DNA of 64,000 nucleotides from Hydrogenophaga sp. (GTDB taxonomy: Bacteria; Pseudomonadota; Gammaproteobacteria; Burkholderiales; Burkholderiaceae_C). This document shows positions 27,100 to 37,135 of this stretch, in pieces. Numbering within the stretch: position 1 is the stretch's first letter; each line of letters begins with the position of its first letter. The notes under the pieces are model-generated. The model searched no databases, was not told where the DNA came from, and saw nothing but the letters and a program-made list of their open reading frames with translations. The stretch is taken from contig NZ_JAUSCF010000035.1 in assembly GCF_030651625.1 (NCBI RefSeq), positions 86,901 to 150,900 of the forward strand, given 5' to 3'. A program made the position numbers and the translations under genes.

Positions 27100-27495
27100 A
27101 TGTCCCATTCCTCGCGCCAGACTGGTTTCACGCTCATCGAAGTGATGATCGTCGTCGCCATCGTGGGCATTCTGGCGGCCATCGCCTACCCCTCATACGA
27201 AGAATACGTGCGGCGTTCCAAGCGCGCTGAAGTGCAGTCCCTGATGCAGGACCTGGCCTTGCGCCAGCAGCAGCGGTTGCTGGACACCCGTGCCTTTGCC
27301 GCCACGCTGGCCGCCCTGAACGTGGTCGTGCCCCCCTCGCTCACCACGCGCTACAACGTCACACTGACCGTGGGTGCGGGCGCCATGCCCGGTTTCGTGG
27401 CCACCGCCACGCCCATCAACGGCCAGGTGAACGACACCTGCGGCGTGCTCACCCTCAATCAGACCGGTGCCAAGACGCCAGCGAACTGCTGGTGA
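27100..27495 (+). CDS. type IV pilin-like protein (PilE-type)
   Basis: 131 residues. Class III prepilin signal MSHSSRQTG^[10 protein letters not shown] with Glu5 of the mature protein; a hydrophobic helix ([23 protein letters not shown]) builds the filament core. A C-terminal pair of Cys (NDTCGVLT...PANCW) forms the usual disulfide loop. It is the first gene of a minor-pilin operon. In many relatives the PilE-like gene is last, after pilY1. Confidence 0.88.
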   Translation: MSHSSRQTGFTLIEVMIVVAIVGILAAIAYPSYEEYVRRSKRAEVQSLMQDLALRQQQRLLDTRAFAATLAALNVVVPPSLTTRYNVTLTVGAGAMPGFVATATPINGQVNDTCGVLTLNQTGAKTPANCW

Positions 27496-27502
27496 AGGCC
27501 CC

Positions 27503-27976
27503 ATGAACCGCGCCCTTCTCACCCGTCACGCCGGGTTCACATTGATCGAACTCATGGTGACTGTGGCCATGGCGGCCATTCTGGCCGCCTTGGCAACACC
27601 GTCGTTCCGTGAGCTGATCGAGGCCCAGCGCCTGCGCGACACCGCCTTTGGCCTGGTCAGCGATCTCACACTGGCCCGCAGCGAGGCGATCAAACGCGGC
27701 GGCAATGTGGCCATCACACCGGTCGCCGATGCCTGGTCGGGCGGCTGGACGGTGGCGGTGGTGGACGGGGGTGACCAGCTGAGCGAACAGCGTGCCCCGG
27801 GCACCGGCGTGAGCATGGACACGGTCACAGCCAATGTGGTGTTCGACCGCAACGGCCGCAGCAGCAACGCCAACATCGTGCGCTTCGAACTCACCACCAC
27901 CAGCCGCAACCGTTACCGCTGCATTTCCATTGATCCGTCGGGCCGCCCGAAGAGTGTGGCCGTGGAGTGCCCATGA
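27503..27976 (+). CDS. fimT: GspH/FimT-family minor pseudopilin
   Basis: 157 residues. Prepilin leader ending GFTLIELMVTVAMAAILAALATPSF, then a GspH/FimT domain with RSEAIKRGG and a C-terminal YRCISIDPSGR. Part of the minor-pilin complex that primes pilus assembly. It starts 7 bp after the pilin gene and overlaps pilV by ATGA. Confidence 0.85.
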   Translation: MNRALLTRHAGFTLIELMVTVAMAAILAALATPSFRELIEAQRLRDTAFGLVSDLTLARSEAIKRGGNVAITPVADAWSGGWTVAVVDGGDQLSEQRAPGTGVSMDTVTANVVFDRNGRSSNANIVRFELTTTSRNRYRCISIDPSGRPKSVAVECP

Positions 27977-28518
27977 ACCACACCTGCCCGTCGAGCCCCC
28001 GCCACAAGCAGCAAGGCATGGCGCTGTTCGAGATCCTCATTTCGCTGCTCATCACCGCATTCGGTGTGCTGGGTTACATCGGCTTTCAGGCCCGCACGTC
28101 GGTGGCTCAACTGGAGGGCTACCAGCGCACCCAGGCGCTGATGCTGATCAACGACATGGCCGAGCGCATTTCCTTGAATCGAGAGAACGCCGCTGCGTAC
28201 GTGGCCGACAACATCGGGGTGGCCGATCCGGGTGACTGTGCCCTGGCGGTGGGCCGTGTCGCGGCCGATACCTGCGAGTGGGCTTCCCTGATCCGGGGTG
28301 TGGCCGAAGAAGAAGACGGTGCGAGTGTGGGCGCCATGATCAACGCGCGTGCCTGCATCATCAGTCCGGCGGCCAACGAATACGTGATCAGCCTGGTGTG
28401 GCAGGGCGTGCAGGCCAGTGGCGCACCCACCACGGCCTGTGGCCAGGGTGCCTATGCCTCCGAAGACACGCGCCGCGCTGTCACCACACGCGTGCAAATT
28501 GCGGACCTGGGCGCATGA
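27973..28518 (+). CDS. pilV: type IV pilus minor pilin PilV
   Basis: 181 residues with a prepilin-like N-terminus (QQGMALFEILISLLITAFGVLGYIGFQ). The residue before the cleavage point is Gly and Glu5 is kept. Mature part has QRTQALMLINDMAERI, typical of PilV. Overlaps fimT and pilW by 4 bp each. Confidence 0.85.
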   Translation: MNHTCPSSPRHKQQGMALFEILISLLITAFGVLGYIGFQARTSVAQLEGYQRTQALMLINDMAERISLNRENAAAYVADNIGVADPGDCALAVGRVAADTCEWASLIRGVAEEEDGASVGAMINARACIISPAANEYVISLVWQGVQASGAPTTACGQGAYASEDTRRAVTTRVQIADLGA

Positions 28519-29615
28519 TGAACTCTGCCGCCATGTCCCGTGATGTGCAGACGCACCTGCAACGCCCTGCCGTGCAGCCACTGGTCTTGGGCCGACGGGT
28601 CGACCTGCAGGCAGCGGGTGTTGCTTCTGCGGCCCGGCGCGCGCGCCAGCACGGCCTCTCCCTGGTGGAACTGCTGGTGGCCATGGCGATTGGTCTTGCC
28701 TTGCTGTCTGCGCTGGTGACCATTTACGTCAACGGCAGTCGCAGCAACCTCGAGCAGGAACGCAGCGTGCGCCAGCTGGACAACGGCCGCTATGCAATGG
28801 AGGTCATCGGCGAGGACATCAGCATGGCCGGGTACTACGGCGATGTGGTCGTGGAAGATTTGACGTTCGGGCCTGTCGATGCCTGCGCCAACACGCTGGG
28901 CACACTGGGCTGGAACGCCGCGACCGCCACCGGGCCGGTGGCCATCACCGGCCTCGCTGCCGATGAAGCCGCAGCCGCCGCCTGTCTGGACAACCATCTG
29001 GCGGGCACGCCGGCCCTGTTGATTCGCCGTGTGGACACCGCCCGCCTGCAGCCGGCCGCCGCGATGGCTGGCACCCCTTACCTGCAGACTTCGCGCTGCG
29101 TCAGTGACCCGGTGGCCACCAAGTTCGTGCTGGCCGCCGCCACAGCGGATTTCACCTTGCGCACCCTGGATTGCGCAACCGCCAACACGGTACAGCGCTA
29201 CATCACCCGTATCTACTATGTGGCCCGTTGCAACGAGTGTGGAATTGACACTGTGCCCACGCTCAAGGTGGCCGAGTTGCGAGGTGCCGCCTTCGCTTCT
29301 GTTCCACTGGCCGAGGGCGTGGAAGACATCGCTTTCGAGTTTGGCTTCGACACCGACGCCAACGGCAGCGCCGACGTGTACCAGACCGGTCTCAGCGGCG
29401 TGGCAGGGGCCGATAACGACTGGAGCAATGTGGTGGCGGCGCGCGTGTACCTGCTTACCCGCACCACCGAAGCCACGCCGGGCTTCACCAGCGACCGCAC
29501 CTTCAACCTGGGGCTGGCAGGCGCGCGCGGCCCGTTTGCCGACACCTTCAAACGCCGCGTGTACGTGATGACCAACCGACTCAATAACGTCGCCGGCCCG
29601 AGGGAAACGCCATGA
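28515..29615 (+). CDS. pilW: type IV pilus assembly protein PilW
   Basis: 366 residues. The prepilin cleavage region (QHGLSLVELLVAMAIGLALLSALVTIYV) begins about residue 45 because of a long N-terminal stretch; a start nearer the motif is possible. It carries QEQERSVRQLDNGRYAMEVIGEDI-type and GVEDIAFEFGFDTDANGSADVYQT segments as in PilW. Minor pilin that works with PilX and PilY1. Confidence 0.85.
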   Translation: MMNSAAMSRDVQTHLQRPAVQPLVLGRRVDLQAAGVASAARRARQHGLSLVELLVAMAIGLALLSALVTIYVNGSRSNLEQERSVRQLDNGRYAMEVIGEDISMAGYYGDVVVEDLTFGPVDACANTLGTLGWNAATATGPVAITGLAADEAAAAACLDNHLAGTPALLIRRVDTARLQPAAAMAGTPYLQTSRCVSDPVATKFVLAAATADFTLRTLDCATANTVQRYITRIYYVARCNECGIDTVPTLKVAELRGAAFASVPLAEGVEDIAFEFGFDTDANGSADVYQTGLSGVAGADNDWSNVVAARVYLLTRTTEATPGFTSDRTFNLGLAGARGPFADTFKRRVYVMTNRLNNVAGPRETP

Positions 29616-30172
29616 CCTCCCTGCACCGCCAGCAAGGCGTCACGCTGATCGTGGCCATGGTCATGCTGCTGCTCATGAGTCTGATGGCAGCCAACGCCTT
29701 CAAGAGCTCGGCCAATGACCTGCGCATCGTGGGAAACACCCAGGCGCGCCAGGAATCCCTCGCCGCAGCCCAGAAGGCGATTGAAGAGACCATCAGCAGC
29801 AGCACCTTTGCCACGGCGCCCGAAACCGTGGCCGTCACGCCAGTGACCATCGACATCGACGGTAACGGTACCGTCGACTACACCGCCACGCTCGATCCCC
29901 AACCCAACTGCTTCCGCACCCGTGTGATCAAGTCGGTCGAACTCGACCCCGCCAATGCCAACGACCTGAGCTGTTTTCAGAGTGGCAATGTGCAGGCCAG
30001 CGGCATCGAACAGGAGGGTGCCGCGGTCACCGCCGGCAATTCGCTGTGCGCCACGATGGAATGGAACATCGGTGCGCGCGTGCAGGACGCCACCACCGCG
30101 TCCGACGTCACCATTCACCAGGGCGTGTCCATCCGCGTGCTGGAAACCGAGGCGGAGGCCCAGTGCCTCTGA
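29612..30172 (+). CDS. pilX: type IV pilus assembly protein PilX
   Basis: 186 residues. N-terminal QQGVTLIVAMVMLLLMSLMAANAFKSSANDLRIVGN; the residue at mature position 5 is Ile-Val rather than Glu, as is common in PilX/GspK-like proteins. It is translationally coupled to pilW (ATGA). It is the tip-complex partner of PilY1. Confidence 0.82.
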   Translation: MTSLHRQQGVTLIVAMVMLLLMSLMAANAFKSSANDLRIVGNTQARQESLAAAQKAIEETISSSTFATAPETVAVTPVTIDIDGNGTVDYTATLDPQPNCFRTRVIKSVELDPANANDLSCFQSGNVQASGIEQEGAAVTAGNSLCATMEWNIGARVQDATTASDVTIHQGVSIRVLETEAEAQCL

Positions 30173-30198
30173 GCCGCCTCGTCCCAAAGGAAAAAGCC

Positions 30199-33100
30199 AT
30201 GACACACACGCTCAGATCCTGGATCCAGAAGAGCCTGCTGTGCCTGGGGCTCGCGCTCTCGGGCGGTGCGCAGGCCCAGTACACCAGCGACATCGATATC
30301 TATTCCGCTTCAGGTTCGGGCGAAGCGCCCAACGTGCTGTTCGTGCTGGACAACACGGCCAACTGGAGTCAGGCTTTTGAATACGAAATCGCGGCACTGA
30401 TTGACGCATTCAACGCATTGCCAGTGAACAGATTTCGGGTCGGTTTCATGTTGTTCACCGAAACCGGAGGCGACAACAACAACACCGCCGGTGGCTACGT
30501 GCGCTCTGCCATTCGACCGCTCGACGCAGACTACCGCAACAAGCTCGGCGCCATGCTTTCCGGACTGGATCGTCTCGGTGACCGCAGCAGCGGCGGCAAG
30601 GCCGGCATCACCATGGCCGAGGCCTACTACTACCTGGCCGGCAAGGCTCCTTACGCTGGCAACGGCAAGGCCAAGACCGATTTCACTGGCAACACCGTTG
30701 GCAACGCACAGTCGCAGGCGATCTACAGCCTTCCGGGCAACGCGCTCGCAAGCAAGAATGCCAACCGTTACAACGCACCCAGTGTGGGTGGCACCTGTGA
30801 CCGTAGCTACATCATCTACATCAGCAACGGCGCAGTCCAGGACAACACGTCGGACACCGCTTTGGCATCCGAATTCCTGGATGCGGCTTACCGCGAAGAA
30901 GGGCTGACGCGCCCGCCAGAGGTCGTCATCAACGGCCCGACCGGTTCGGCCACCAACAAGGCCGACGAGTGGGCTCGTTTCATGAGACAAAGCTCGCTGG
31001 GCATCGCGACGTACACCATCGACGTGAATCCGGTGCGCACTGGCCAGGGTCCGGGCTGGACCGCGCTGCTCAAAAGCATGGCGGCCGTGAGTGGCGGCGA
31101 GTATTTCGCCGTCAATTCCGGTGTGGGCGGGGGCGAAGAAATCCAGCTGGCCCTCTCCAACATCTTCAACCAGATGCTGGCAGCCGACAGCGTGTTCGCG
31201 TCGGCCAGCTTGCCGGCCAGCACCAACGCCCGGGGCTCCTACAAGAACCAGGTGTATTTCGGCACCTTCCGACCCGACCAGCGGGCGGCCCCGCGCTGGC
31301 GCGGCAACCTCAAGCAGTACAAGTTCTCCTACGACCCGACCACCGATACGCTGGCCCTCAGCGACGCCAACGACAACCCGGCTGTCACCGGAGCGACCGG
31401 GTTCTTCTCGCCCTCGGCGGAGTCGTACTGGAGCACCGCCAGCACGTTCTGGTCCAACCAGTTGATCGGCACGCCCCCTTCGGCCTCCGACTTGCCCGAT
31501 GGCGAGGTGGTGGAAAAAGGCGGGGTGGCGCAGCGTATCCGCATCCAGAATGCGACCACCCAGGCCAATCGCAGGGTGTTCACCTGCGTGGGTTGTGGGA
31601 GCGGCACCAACCTGGCCACCAACGCCAGTGCGGAGTTCGCCTCTGGCAACACCGCGATCACGAGCGCCGGGCTGGCCGTGCCGGACGCCACGTCCCGCAC
31701 GGCCCTGATCAACTGGGTGCGTGGCACCGACAACCGCGGCGACGAACTCGGCCCGGGCGGCGCCACCACCATCCGCCCTTCCGTGCACGGTGACGTGCTG
31801 CACGCCCGCCCTGCGGTGGTGGACTACGGCGGCAGCACGGGCGTGGTGGTTTACTACGGCTCCAACGATGGAATGATGCGTGCCGTGAATGGCAACAACG
31901 ATGCCAATGGCGGCAACGAACTCTGGGGGTTTGTGCCGCAGGAACATTTCCCGCGCCTCAAACGCCTGTACGACAACTCGCCCGCCGTGCGCCTGTCCAC
32001 GTCCCTGGTGCTGGACGAAGCGGCAATCGACCGGCCGACCCCGCGGGACTATTTCGTGGACGGCCCGATCAGCGTCTACCAGAAGCTCAACGCTGCCGGC
32101 GTCACGGAAAGAGCCATCCTCTACTTCGGCATGCGCCGCGGGGGTCGCTTCCTGTACGCGCTGGATGTGACCAATCCCCTGCAGCCGCGTTTTCTCTGGA
32201 AGAAAACCAACGCCAACATCGCCAGGCTGGGACAGACCTGGTCAGAGGCCCGCGTTGCCCGCATCCGTGGCAACACCAACCCGGTGCTGATCATGGGTGG
32301 GGGCTACGACGCCGTGGCCGAAGACGCCGCCACGCCGGGCACCACGACCATGGGCAATGCGGTGCTGGTGCTCGATGCTTTCAGCGGCGAACTGCTGAAA
32401 TCGTTCGAGACCGATCGCAGCGTTCCCGCCGACGTGGCCATCGTGGATTCCGATGCCGACGGTTATGTGGACCGGGCCTATGCAGTCGATGTGGGCGGCA
32501 ACATTTACCGCATCGATTTCGAGAAGGATGCCGAGGGTGATGTGGATGACTGGGAGATGTACAAGCTGGCCGCGCTGGCGGGTGGCAACACCCGCAAGTT
32601 CCTTTATCCGCCCGATGTGGTCGTGACACGCCAGTACACCGCGGTGATGGCCGGTTCCGGTGACCGCGAAAAACCTTTGGCCACGACCAGCGCAGACGCG
32701 TTTTTCACGGTGTTCGACCGCAATACCAGCAAGGTGCCTCCCCTCACCACGCCCACCGCCATCACGGCGACGGATCTCGCGGCCGTCGGATCGACAGCTG
32801 ACGCCACCCAGGGCTGCTATCTCTCGATGGACGTACGCGGCGAAAAAATTGTCAACGCCCCGGTGACGGTGGGCGGCATCACCTACTTCAGCACCAACCG
32901 GCCCTTGCCCGCCACCGAGTGCCGCGCCAATCTGGGCCAGGCCAGGGTCTACGCGGCGCCGCTGTTCTGTACCGCACCCCAGGTGGAGATCCTGACCACG
33001 GGCGGTCTGCCACCCAGTGCAGTGGCCGGCACGGTCGAAGTGACCTACACCCAGACCAACGAGGATGGGACCACCACCGAAGGCCAGAAGCGTGTGCCCT

Positions 33101-33213
33101 TCATCATCGGTGGCATCAACCCCAAGGGCTCTCCGATCGAGGCGACCAAGGTCAACCCCTTGATCTCGCCCCAGCGCAAGCGCAGCTACTGGTACCTGGA
33201 AAACGCCCGCTGA
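30199..33213 (+). CDS. pilY1: type IV pilus tip adhesin PilY1
   Basis: 1004 residues. Signal peptide (LLCLGLALSGGAQA, about 14-27). N-terminal von Willebrand A-like region starts at PNVLFVLDNTANWS; the MIDAS DxSxS is replaced by DNTANWS. The C-terminal beta-propeller (from about residue 530, VHARPAVVDYGGSTGVVVYYGSNDGMMRAVN) carries the Ca-binding loop DSDADGYVD at about 751-759. It sits at the pilus tip, controls extension and retraction, and binds surfaces. Last gene of the operon. Confidence 0.93.
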   Translation: MTHTLRSWIQKSLLCLGLALSGGAQAQYTSDIDIYSASGSGEAPNVLFVLDNTANWSQAFEYEIAALIDAFNALPVNRFRVGFMLFTETGGDNNNTAGGYVRSAIRPLDADYRNKLGAMLSGLDRLGDRSSGGKAGITMAEAYYYLAGKAPYAGNGKAKTDFTGNTVGNAQSQAIYSLPGNALASKNANRYNAPSVGGTCDRSYIIYISNGAVQDNTSDTALASEFLDAAYREEGLTRPPEVVINGPTGSATNKADEWARFMRQSSLGIATYTIDVNPVRTGQGPGWTALLKSMAAVSGGEYFAVNSGVGGGEEIQLALSNIFNQMLAADSVFASASLPASTNARGSYKNQVYFGTFRPDQRAAPRWRGNLKQYKFSYDPTTDTLALSDANDNPAVTGATGFFSPSAESYWSTASTFWSNQLIGTPPSASDLPDGEVVEKGGVAQRIRIQNATTQANRRVFTCVGCGSGTNLATNASAEFASGNTAITSAGLAVPDATSRTALINWVRGTDNRGDELGPGGATTIRPSVHGDVLHARPAVVDYGGSTGVVVYYGSNDGMMRAVNGNNDANGGNELWGFVPQEHFPRLKRLYDNSPAVRLSTSLVLDEAAIDRPTPRDYFVDGPISVYQKLNAAGVTERAILYFGMRRGGRFLYALDVTNPLQPRFLWKKTNANIARLGQTWSEARVARIRGNTNPVLIMGGGYDAVAEDAATPGTTTMGNAVLVLDAFSGELLKSFETDRSVPADVAIVDSDADGYVDRAYAVDVGGNIYRIDFEKDAEGDVDDWEMYKLAALAGGNTRKFLYPPDVVVTRQYTAVMAGSGDREKPLATTSADAFFTVFDRNTSKVPPLTTPTAITATDLAAVGSTADATQGCYLSMDVRGEKIVNAPVTVGGITYFSTNRPLPATECRANLGQARVYAAPLFCTAPQVEILTTGGLPPSAVAGTVEVTYTQTNEDGTTTEGQKRVPFIIGGINPKGSPIEATKVNPLISPQRKRSYWYLENAR

Positions 33214-33367
33214 GCCGTGCCGTTGCAGGCCGCTTCGGTCTGCACGTTCAGATCAAGAATGCCCGCGCCTCTGCGTGGCCGCGTGCTTCCTGTGCGCCGC
33301 ACCTTCTGGTAACGTGGGGTGGTGGGCATGCCTTCGCCCGCTCCGAAACGACAGCCAGGGCCCCTTC

Positions 33368-33832
33368 ATGCAGGACGATATTCCCACTCTGCGCCGCATC
33401 CTCCATCGTGACCGCACCATTGCTGTGGTCGGCCTCTCGGCCGAATGGCACCGCCCCAGTTTCTTCGCGGCCAAGTACCTGCAGGACCACGGCTACCGCA
33501 TCGTCCCTGTGAATCCGAAGTACCCCGAGATCCTGGGGGAGAAGTGCTATGCGCGGCTGGAAGACATCCCGTTCCCGGTGGACATGGTGGATGTGTTCCG
33601 CAAGGAAGTCGACATTCCCCCCATCGCACAGAGTGCGGTCGCCATCGGTGCCAAAAGCCTGTGGCAGCAGCTGGGTCTGCGCAGTGAAGCGGCCGACCGC
33701 ATTGCGACCGCCGCCGGGCTCGATTCGGTGTGGGACCGCTGCGTGAAGATCGAGCATGCCCGACTGTTTGGCGGCTTGAACTGGGCTGGGGTGAACACCC
33801 AGGTGATTTCCGCCAGAAGGCCCCTTCCCTGA
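33368..33832 (+). CDS. CoA-binding domain protein (YccU-like)
   Basis: 154 residues with one Rossmann CoA_binding domain (TIAVVGLSAEWHRPSFFAAKYL, RIVPVNP, WQQLGLRSEAADRIA). YccU homologues bind CoA; cellular role unknown. It precedes metY by 81 bp and may be co-transcribed. Confidence 0.82.
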   Translation: MQDDIPTLRRILHRDRTIAVVGLSAEWHRPSFFAAKYLQDHGYRIVPVNPKYPEILGEKCYARLEDIPFPVDMVDVFRKEVDIPPIAQSAVAIGAKSLWQQLGLRSEAADRIATAAGLDSVWDRCVKIEHARLFGGLNWAGVNTQVISARRPLP

Positions 33833-33913
33833 CCGTTCCACATCCATCTGCCGTTCGGCCTGAAACTCTCGACGGCCTCAGACGCAACACCACACCACAG
33901 CGCACCGCACCCC

Positions 33914-35239
33914 ATGGCCGATCGCCACTTCCACCCCGAAACCCTGGCCATCCACGCCGGCCAGATTCCCGACGCCGCCACCGGCGCGCGGGCGTTGCCG
34001 ATCTACCAGACCACCAGCTTCGTGTTCGACAGCGCCGACCACGCCGCCAGCCTGTTCAACCTGCAGACCTTCGGCAACGTGTACTCGCGTCTGTCGAACC
34101 CCACCGTGGCCGCACTGGAAGAGCGGGTGGCGGCACTGGAGGGCGCGCGGGCGGCCGTGGCCTGTGCCAGCGGCATGGCGGCTGAGACCCTGGCCCTCAC
34201 CACCTTGCTCCAGGCAGGCGACCATGTGGTGGCCGCCGGTGCGCTGTATGGCGGCAGCGTGACCATGCTGGCGGTGAACCTGCGCAAGTTCGGCATCACC
34301 ACCACCTTCGTGGACGCCACCGACCCAGCCGCCTTCTCCGCCGCCATCGAGCCGAACACGCGCGCCATTTTTGCCGAGACGCTGGGCAATCCCAGCATGG
34401 TGGTGCTCGACATCGCCGCGATCGCCGATATGGCCCACGCCCACGGCCTGCCGCTGATCGTGGACAACACGGTGCCCAGCCCCTTCCTGTGCAACCCGGT
34501 GGCCTTCGGGGCCGACATCGTCATCCACAGCGCCACCAAGTACCTCGCCGGCCACGGCACCACGCTGGGAGGGGTGGTGGTGGAAGGCGGCCACTTTCCG
34601 TGGGACAACGGCAGGTTTCCCGGCATGACCGAGCCTTCGCCCGGATATCACGGTGTGAGGTTCTACGAGACCTTCGGCAACTTCGCCTTCACCATGCGCT
34701 GCCGCATGGAGGGCCTGCGCGTGTTCGGTGCGGCGCTGGCACCCACCAGCGCCTGGCAGATCCTGCAGGGGGTGGAAACGCTGCCCCTGCGCATGGAGCG
34801 CCACTGCAGCAATGCGCTGGCCGTGGCCCGCTACCTGCAAGACGATCCGAGGGTGAGCTGGGTCAACTACCCCGGCCTGCCCGACCACCCGCAGCACGCG
34901 CTGGTGCAGCGCCAGATGCGCGGCGCCTCCGGGCTGCTGGCGTTTGGTGTGAAGGGCGGCGGTGTTGCGGGCCACGCGAATGGCGCACTGGAAGCCGCTG
35001 TGCGTTTCATCGAAGGTGCCCAGTTCATGAGCCATCTGGTCAACATCGGCGACACCCGCACCCTGATCAGCCACCCGGCCAGTACCACCCATCGCCAGCT
35101 GGATGCTGCGCAACAGCTTTCAGCCGGTGTGCTGCCCGACATGGTGCGCATCTCTGTCGGGCTGGAGCACATCGACGACATCCTCTGGGACATCGATCAG
35201 GCGCTTTCCAAGGCTGCTGCATACACCCAGGTCGGTTGA
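33914..35239 (+). CDS. metY: O-acetylhomoserine aminocarboxypropyltransferase (sulfhydrylase)
   Basis: 441 residues of the PLP Cys/Met metabolism fold type. FVFDSADHAASLFNL, YSRLSNPTVAALEERVAALEGA, VDNTVPSPFLCNP and the PLP-Lys motif HSATKYLAGHGT are present. Insertions typical of MetY over CGS are visible (WDNGRFPGMTEPSPGYHG). It makes homocysteine from O-acetylhomoserine and sulfide. Cytosolic. Confidence 0.9.
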   Translation: MADRHFHPETLAIHAGQIPDAATGARALPIYQTTSFVFDSADHAASLFNLQTFGNVYSRLSNPTVAALEERVAALEGARAAVACASGMAAETLALTTLLQAGDHVVAAGALYGGSVTMLAVNLRKFGITTTFVDATDPAAFSAAIEPNTRAIFAETLGNPSMVVLDIAAIADMAHAHGLPLIVDNTVPSPFLCNPVAFGADIVIHSATKYLAGHGTTLGGVVVEGGHFPWDNGRFPGMTEPSPGYHGVRFYETFGNFAFTMRCRMEGLRVFGAALAPTSAWQILQGVETLPLRMERHCSNALAVARYLQDDPRVSWVNYPGLPDHPQHALVQRQMRGASGLLAFGVKGGGVAGHANGALEAAVRFIEGAQFMSHLVNIGDTRTLISHPASTTHRQLDAAQQLSAGVLPDMVRISVGLEHIDDILWDIDQALSKAAAYTQVG

Positions 35240-35272
35240 TTCATTGGCCGACGAGGCACCTGCCTTGGCGGT

Positions 35273-36646
35273 TCAGGCGGTGGTCGCCGATCTGGCTGGT
35301 GGCGCTGTGGCGCCGGGGCTGGTGCGGATGGGCAGTTCGGCGCTGATACGGGTGCCCTGTGCCGGGCCACTGGCGATGGTGAGCCGCCCAGTGTGGGCTT
35401 CCACGCGCACGCGCATGCCGCTCAAGCCGTGGTGGCCGGCCCCGACGTCGCCCACCCGGAAACCCATGCCGTTGTCCCGCACGGTCACCACCGCCCGGTT
35501 GGCCCGCTGCTCCAGCGTTACCCAGACGTTGCTGGCGCGCGCGTATTTGCTGATGTTGGTCAGTGACTCCTGCACCAGTCGGTACACGGTGAGCTCGGAC
35601 TCCTTGTCCAGCGGCACCGGCGACAAGGTGTGGACCACCGGAATGTTCAACGAGGCCGCTGCGTCTTCACACAGCACTTCCAGCGCCGCCACCAGCCCCA
35701 GCTGGTCCAGCGACGACGGTCGCAGGTTCTCGACGATGCGGCGCTTTACCGCGATGCTTTCATTGAGCCGCTGTTCGATGCCGCTGGCCCGCTGCAACGC
35801 CACCGCCGGCACGTCGGGCACCCGCCGCAGGCGTGCGAGTTCGAGCTTCATGGCGGTCAGCAGGCCGCCCATTTCGTCGTGCAACTCGCGTGCCAGGCGG
35901 CCCCGTTCGTCTTCGCGGGTGTTGACCAGGTAGCCGGCCAGTTCCCGCAGTTCGGCGGTGCGCAGCGCGATCTGTTGCGCCATGTGATCGCTCTCGCGGG
36001 CCTTCTGGGCATCGAATTCGCGCAACTGGCGCAGGAACAGCCCCAGCGCCACCAGTGATACCACGACCGCCAGGTGCAGCGCGAGCCGGTTCAGCATGAT
36101 CGCGTCGAAGAGCGAGGCACGGGCGGTGTTCTGCACGGCTTCCGCACGCTCAAGAACCGCTTCAAAATCCCGTCGCAATTCGGCGTGGTCGGCCCGCCCG
36201 CGGTCGCTGCTGGCCAGGGTGCGTGCGCGCACGCGCTGCCCCTGGTCCACCGCGGCCACCCATTCGTCCATCTCGGCCACGCGGTCGGCGATGCGGGTGC
36301 GCACCGCTTCCACCGACACGATGCGCTGCGGGTCCACGCTTTCAATGAGCTGGAAAGCGCCGCGTTGCACCTGGTCCAGTTCGTTCAGCGAAGTGCGGTA
36401 GATGTCCAGGTCGGTCTGGTTGCCGTTGAGCAGGTAGGCCCGCGCCGCGGTTTCGGCGTCGGTCAGGGCCTGCAGCGTGTTGGCGGCCTTGATGTGGGCA
36501 TCGGTCAGCGCAATGCCGCGCTCCAGCGTGGCATGGGAGTGCTGGTAGGTGCTCTCGTTCACCGCCACGGTGATCACCGCCAGCGCCACCACCACGGGCA
36601 TCACGAAGCGCGTGCGCGCCACGCGCTCAATGGACGACTTGATCAT
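35273..36646 (-). CDS. membrane sensor histidine kinase, CHASE3-HisKA_3 type
   Basis: 457 residues from ATG 36646. First transmembrane helix (FVMPVVVALAVITVAV, about 14-30), a CHASE3 extracytoplasmic sensor (TLQALTDAETAARAYLLNG...), second helix (LALHLAVVVSLVALGLFL, about 187-205), a coiled-coil, then HisKA_3 with phospho-His in ARELHDEMGGLLTAMKLEL. The ATPase domain has VTVRDNGMGF and GHHGLSGMRVRVEAHTG. It is of NarX/DesK type, so its partner is likely a NarL-type regulator. The gene after it (36731-37135) is a lone receiver. Confidence 0.9.
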   Translation of the reverse strand: MIKSSIERVARTRFVMPVVVALAVITVAVNESTYQHSHATLERGIALTDAHIKAANTLQALTDAETAARAYLLNGNQTDLDIYRTSLNELDQVQRGAFQLIESVDPQRIVSVEAVRTRIADRVAEMDEWVAAVDQGQRVRARTLASSDRGRADHAELRRDFEAVLERAEAVQNTARASLFDAIMLNRLALHLAVVVSLVALGLFLRQLREFDAQKARESDHMAQQIALRTAELRELAGYLVNTREDERGRLARELHDEMGGLLTAMKLELARLRRVPDVPAVALQRASGIEQRLNESIAVKRRIVENLRPSSLDQLGLVAALEVLCEDAAASLNIPVVHTLSPVPLDKESELTVYRLVQESLTNISKYARASNVWVTLEQRANRAVVTVRDNGMGFRVGDVGAGHHGLSGMRVRVEAHTGRLTIASGPAQGTRISAELPIRTSPGATAPPARSATTA

Positions 36647-36730
36647 GGTCGGAAGATACCAGCGATGCACCCGGCTTCAGCAGACTGTCCCGGTGAGCCG
36701 GAAAAAGCAGGCGGGTGGTTCCTCACCGAT

Positions 36731-37135
36731 TCAGCCCAGTGCCCCGGGTGCTGTGGCGGTGCCATCGGCCACCCGTGCGCAGTAGGTGATGAGTTCTTCC
36801 AGTTCGCAGGACTTGTCGAAGACCCGGTCCGCTCCCAGTGCCGCACAACGGCGGCGGATGTCGGCCGACGCGTAGTTGGTGAGCACCACCCGGCGCACCG
36901 CCAGACCGGCATCCTTGGCCGCCTGCAGCACGCCGAGCCCGGAGCCATTGAGCAGGAAGATGTCAATGATGAGCAGGTCCACCTGATTGCCCGCTTCGTG
37001 CAGCCATGCCACCGCGCTGGCCTCATCGCCCGCGCTGCCCACCACCTCGACGCTGGTCAGCTCTTCCAGCGTGGACACGAGGTTCTCGTAGATCAGCGGG
37101 TTGTCCTCGACGATGAAGGTTTTCAGTGTGGACAT
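36731..37135 (-). CDS. single-domain response regulator (receiver only)
   Basis: 134 residues holding only a receiver domain. The phospho-Asp is in LLIIDIFLLNGSG and the C-terminal Lys in DRVFDKS. No DNA-binding domain follows, so it likely acts through protein contacts. It lies 84 bp upstream of the histidine kinase on the same strand and is probably co-transcribed with it. ATG 37135 was preferred to an upstream in-frame start. Confidence 0.85.
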   Translation of the reverse strand: MSTLKTFIVEDNPLIYENLVSTLEELTSVEVVGSAGDEASAVAWLHEAGNQVDLLIIDIFLLNGSGLGVLQAAKDAGLAVRRVVLTNYASADIRRRCAALGADRVFDKSCELEELITYCARVADGTATAPGALG

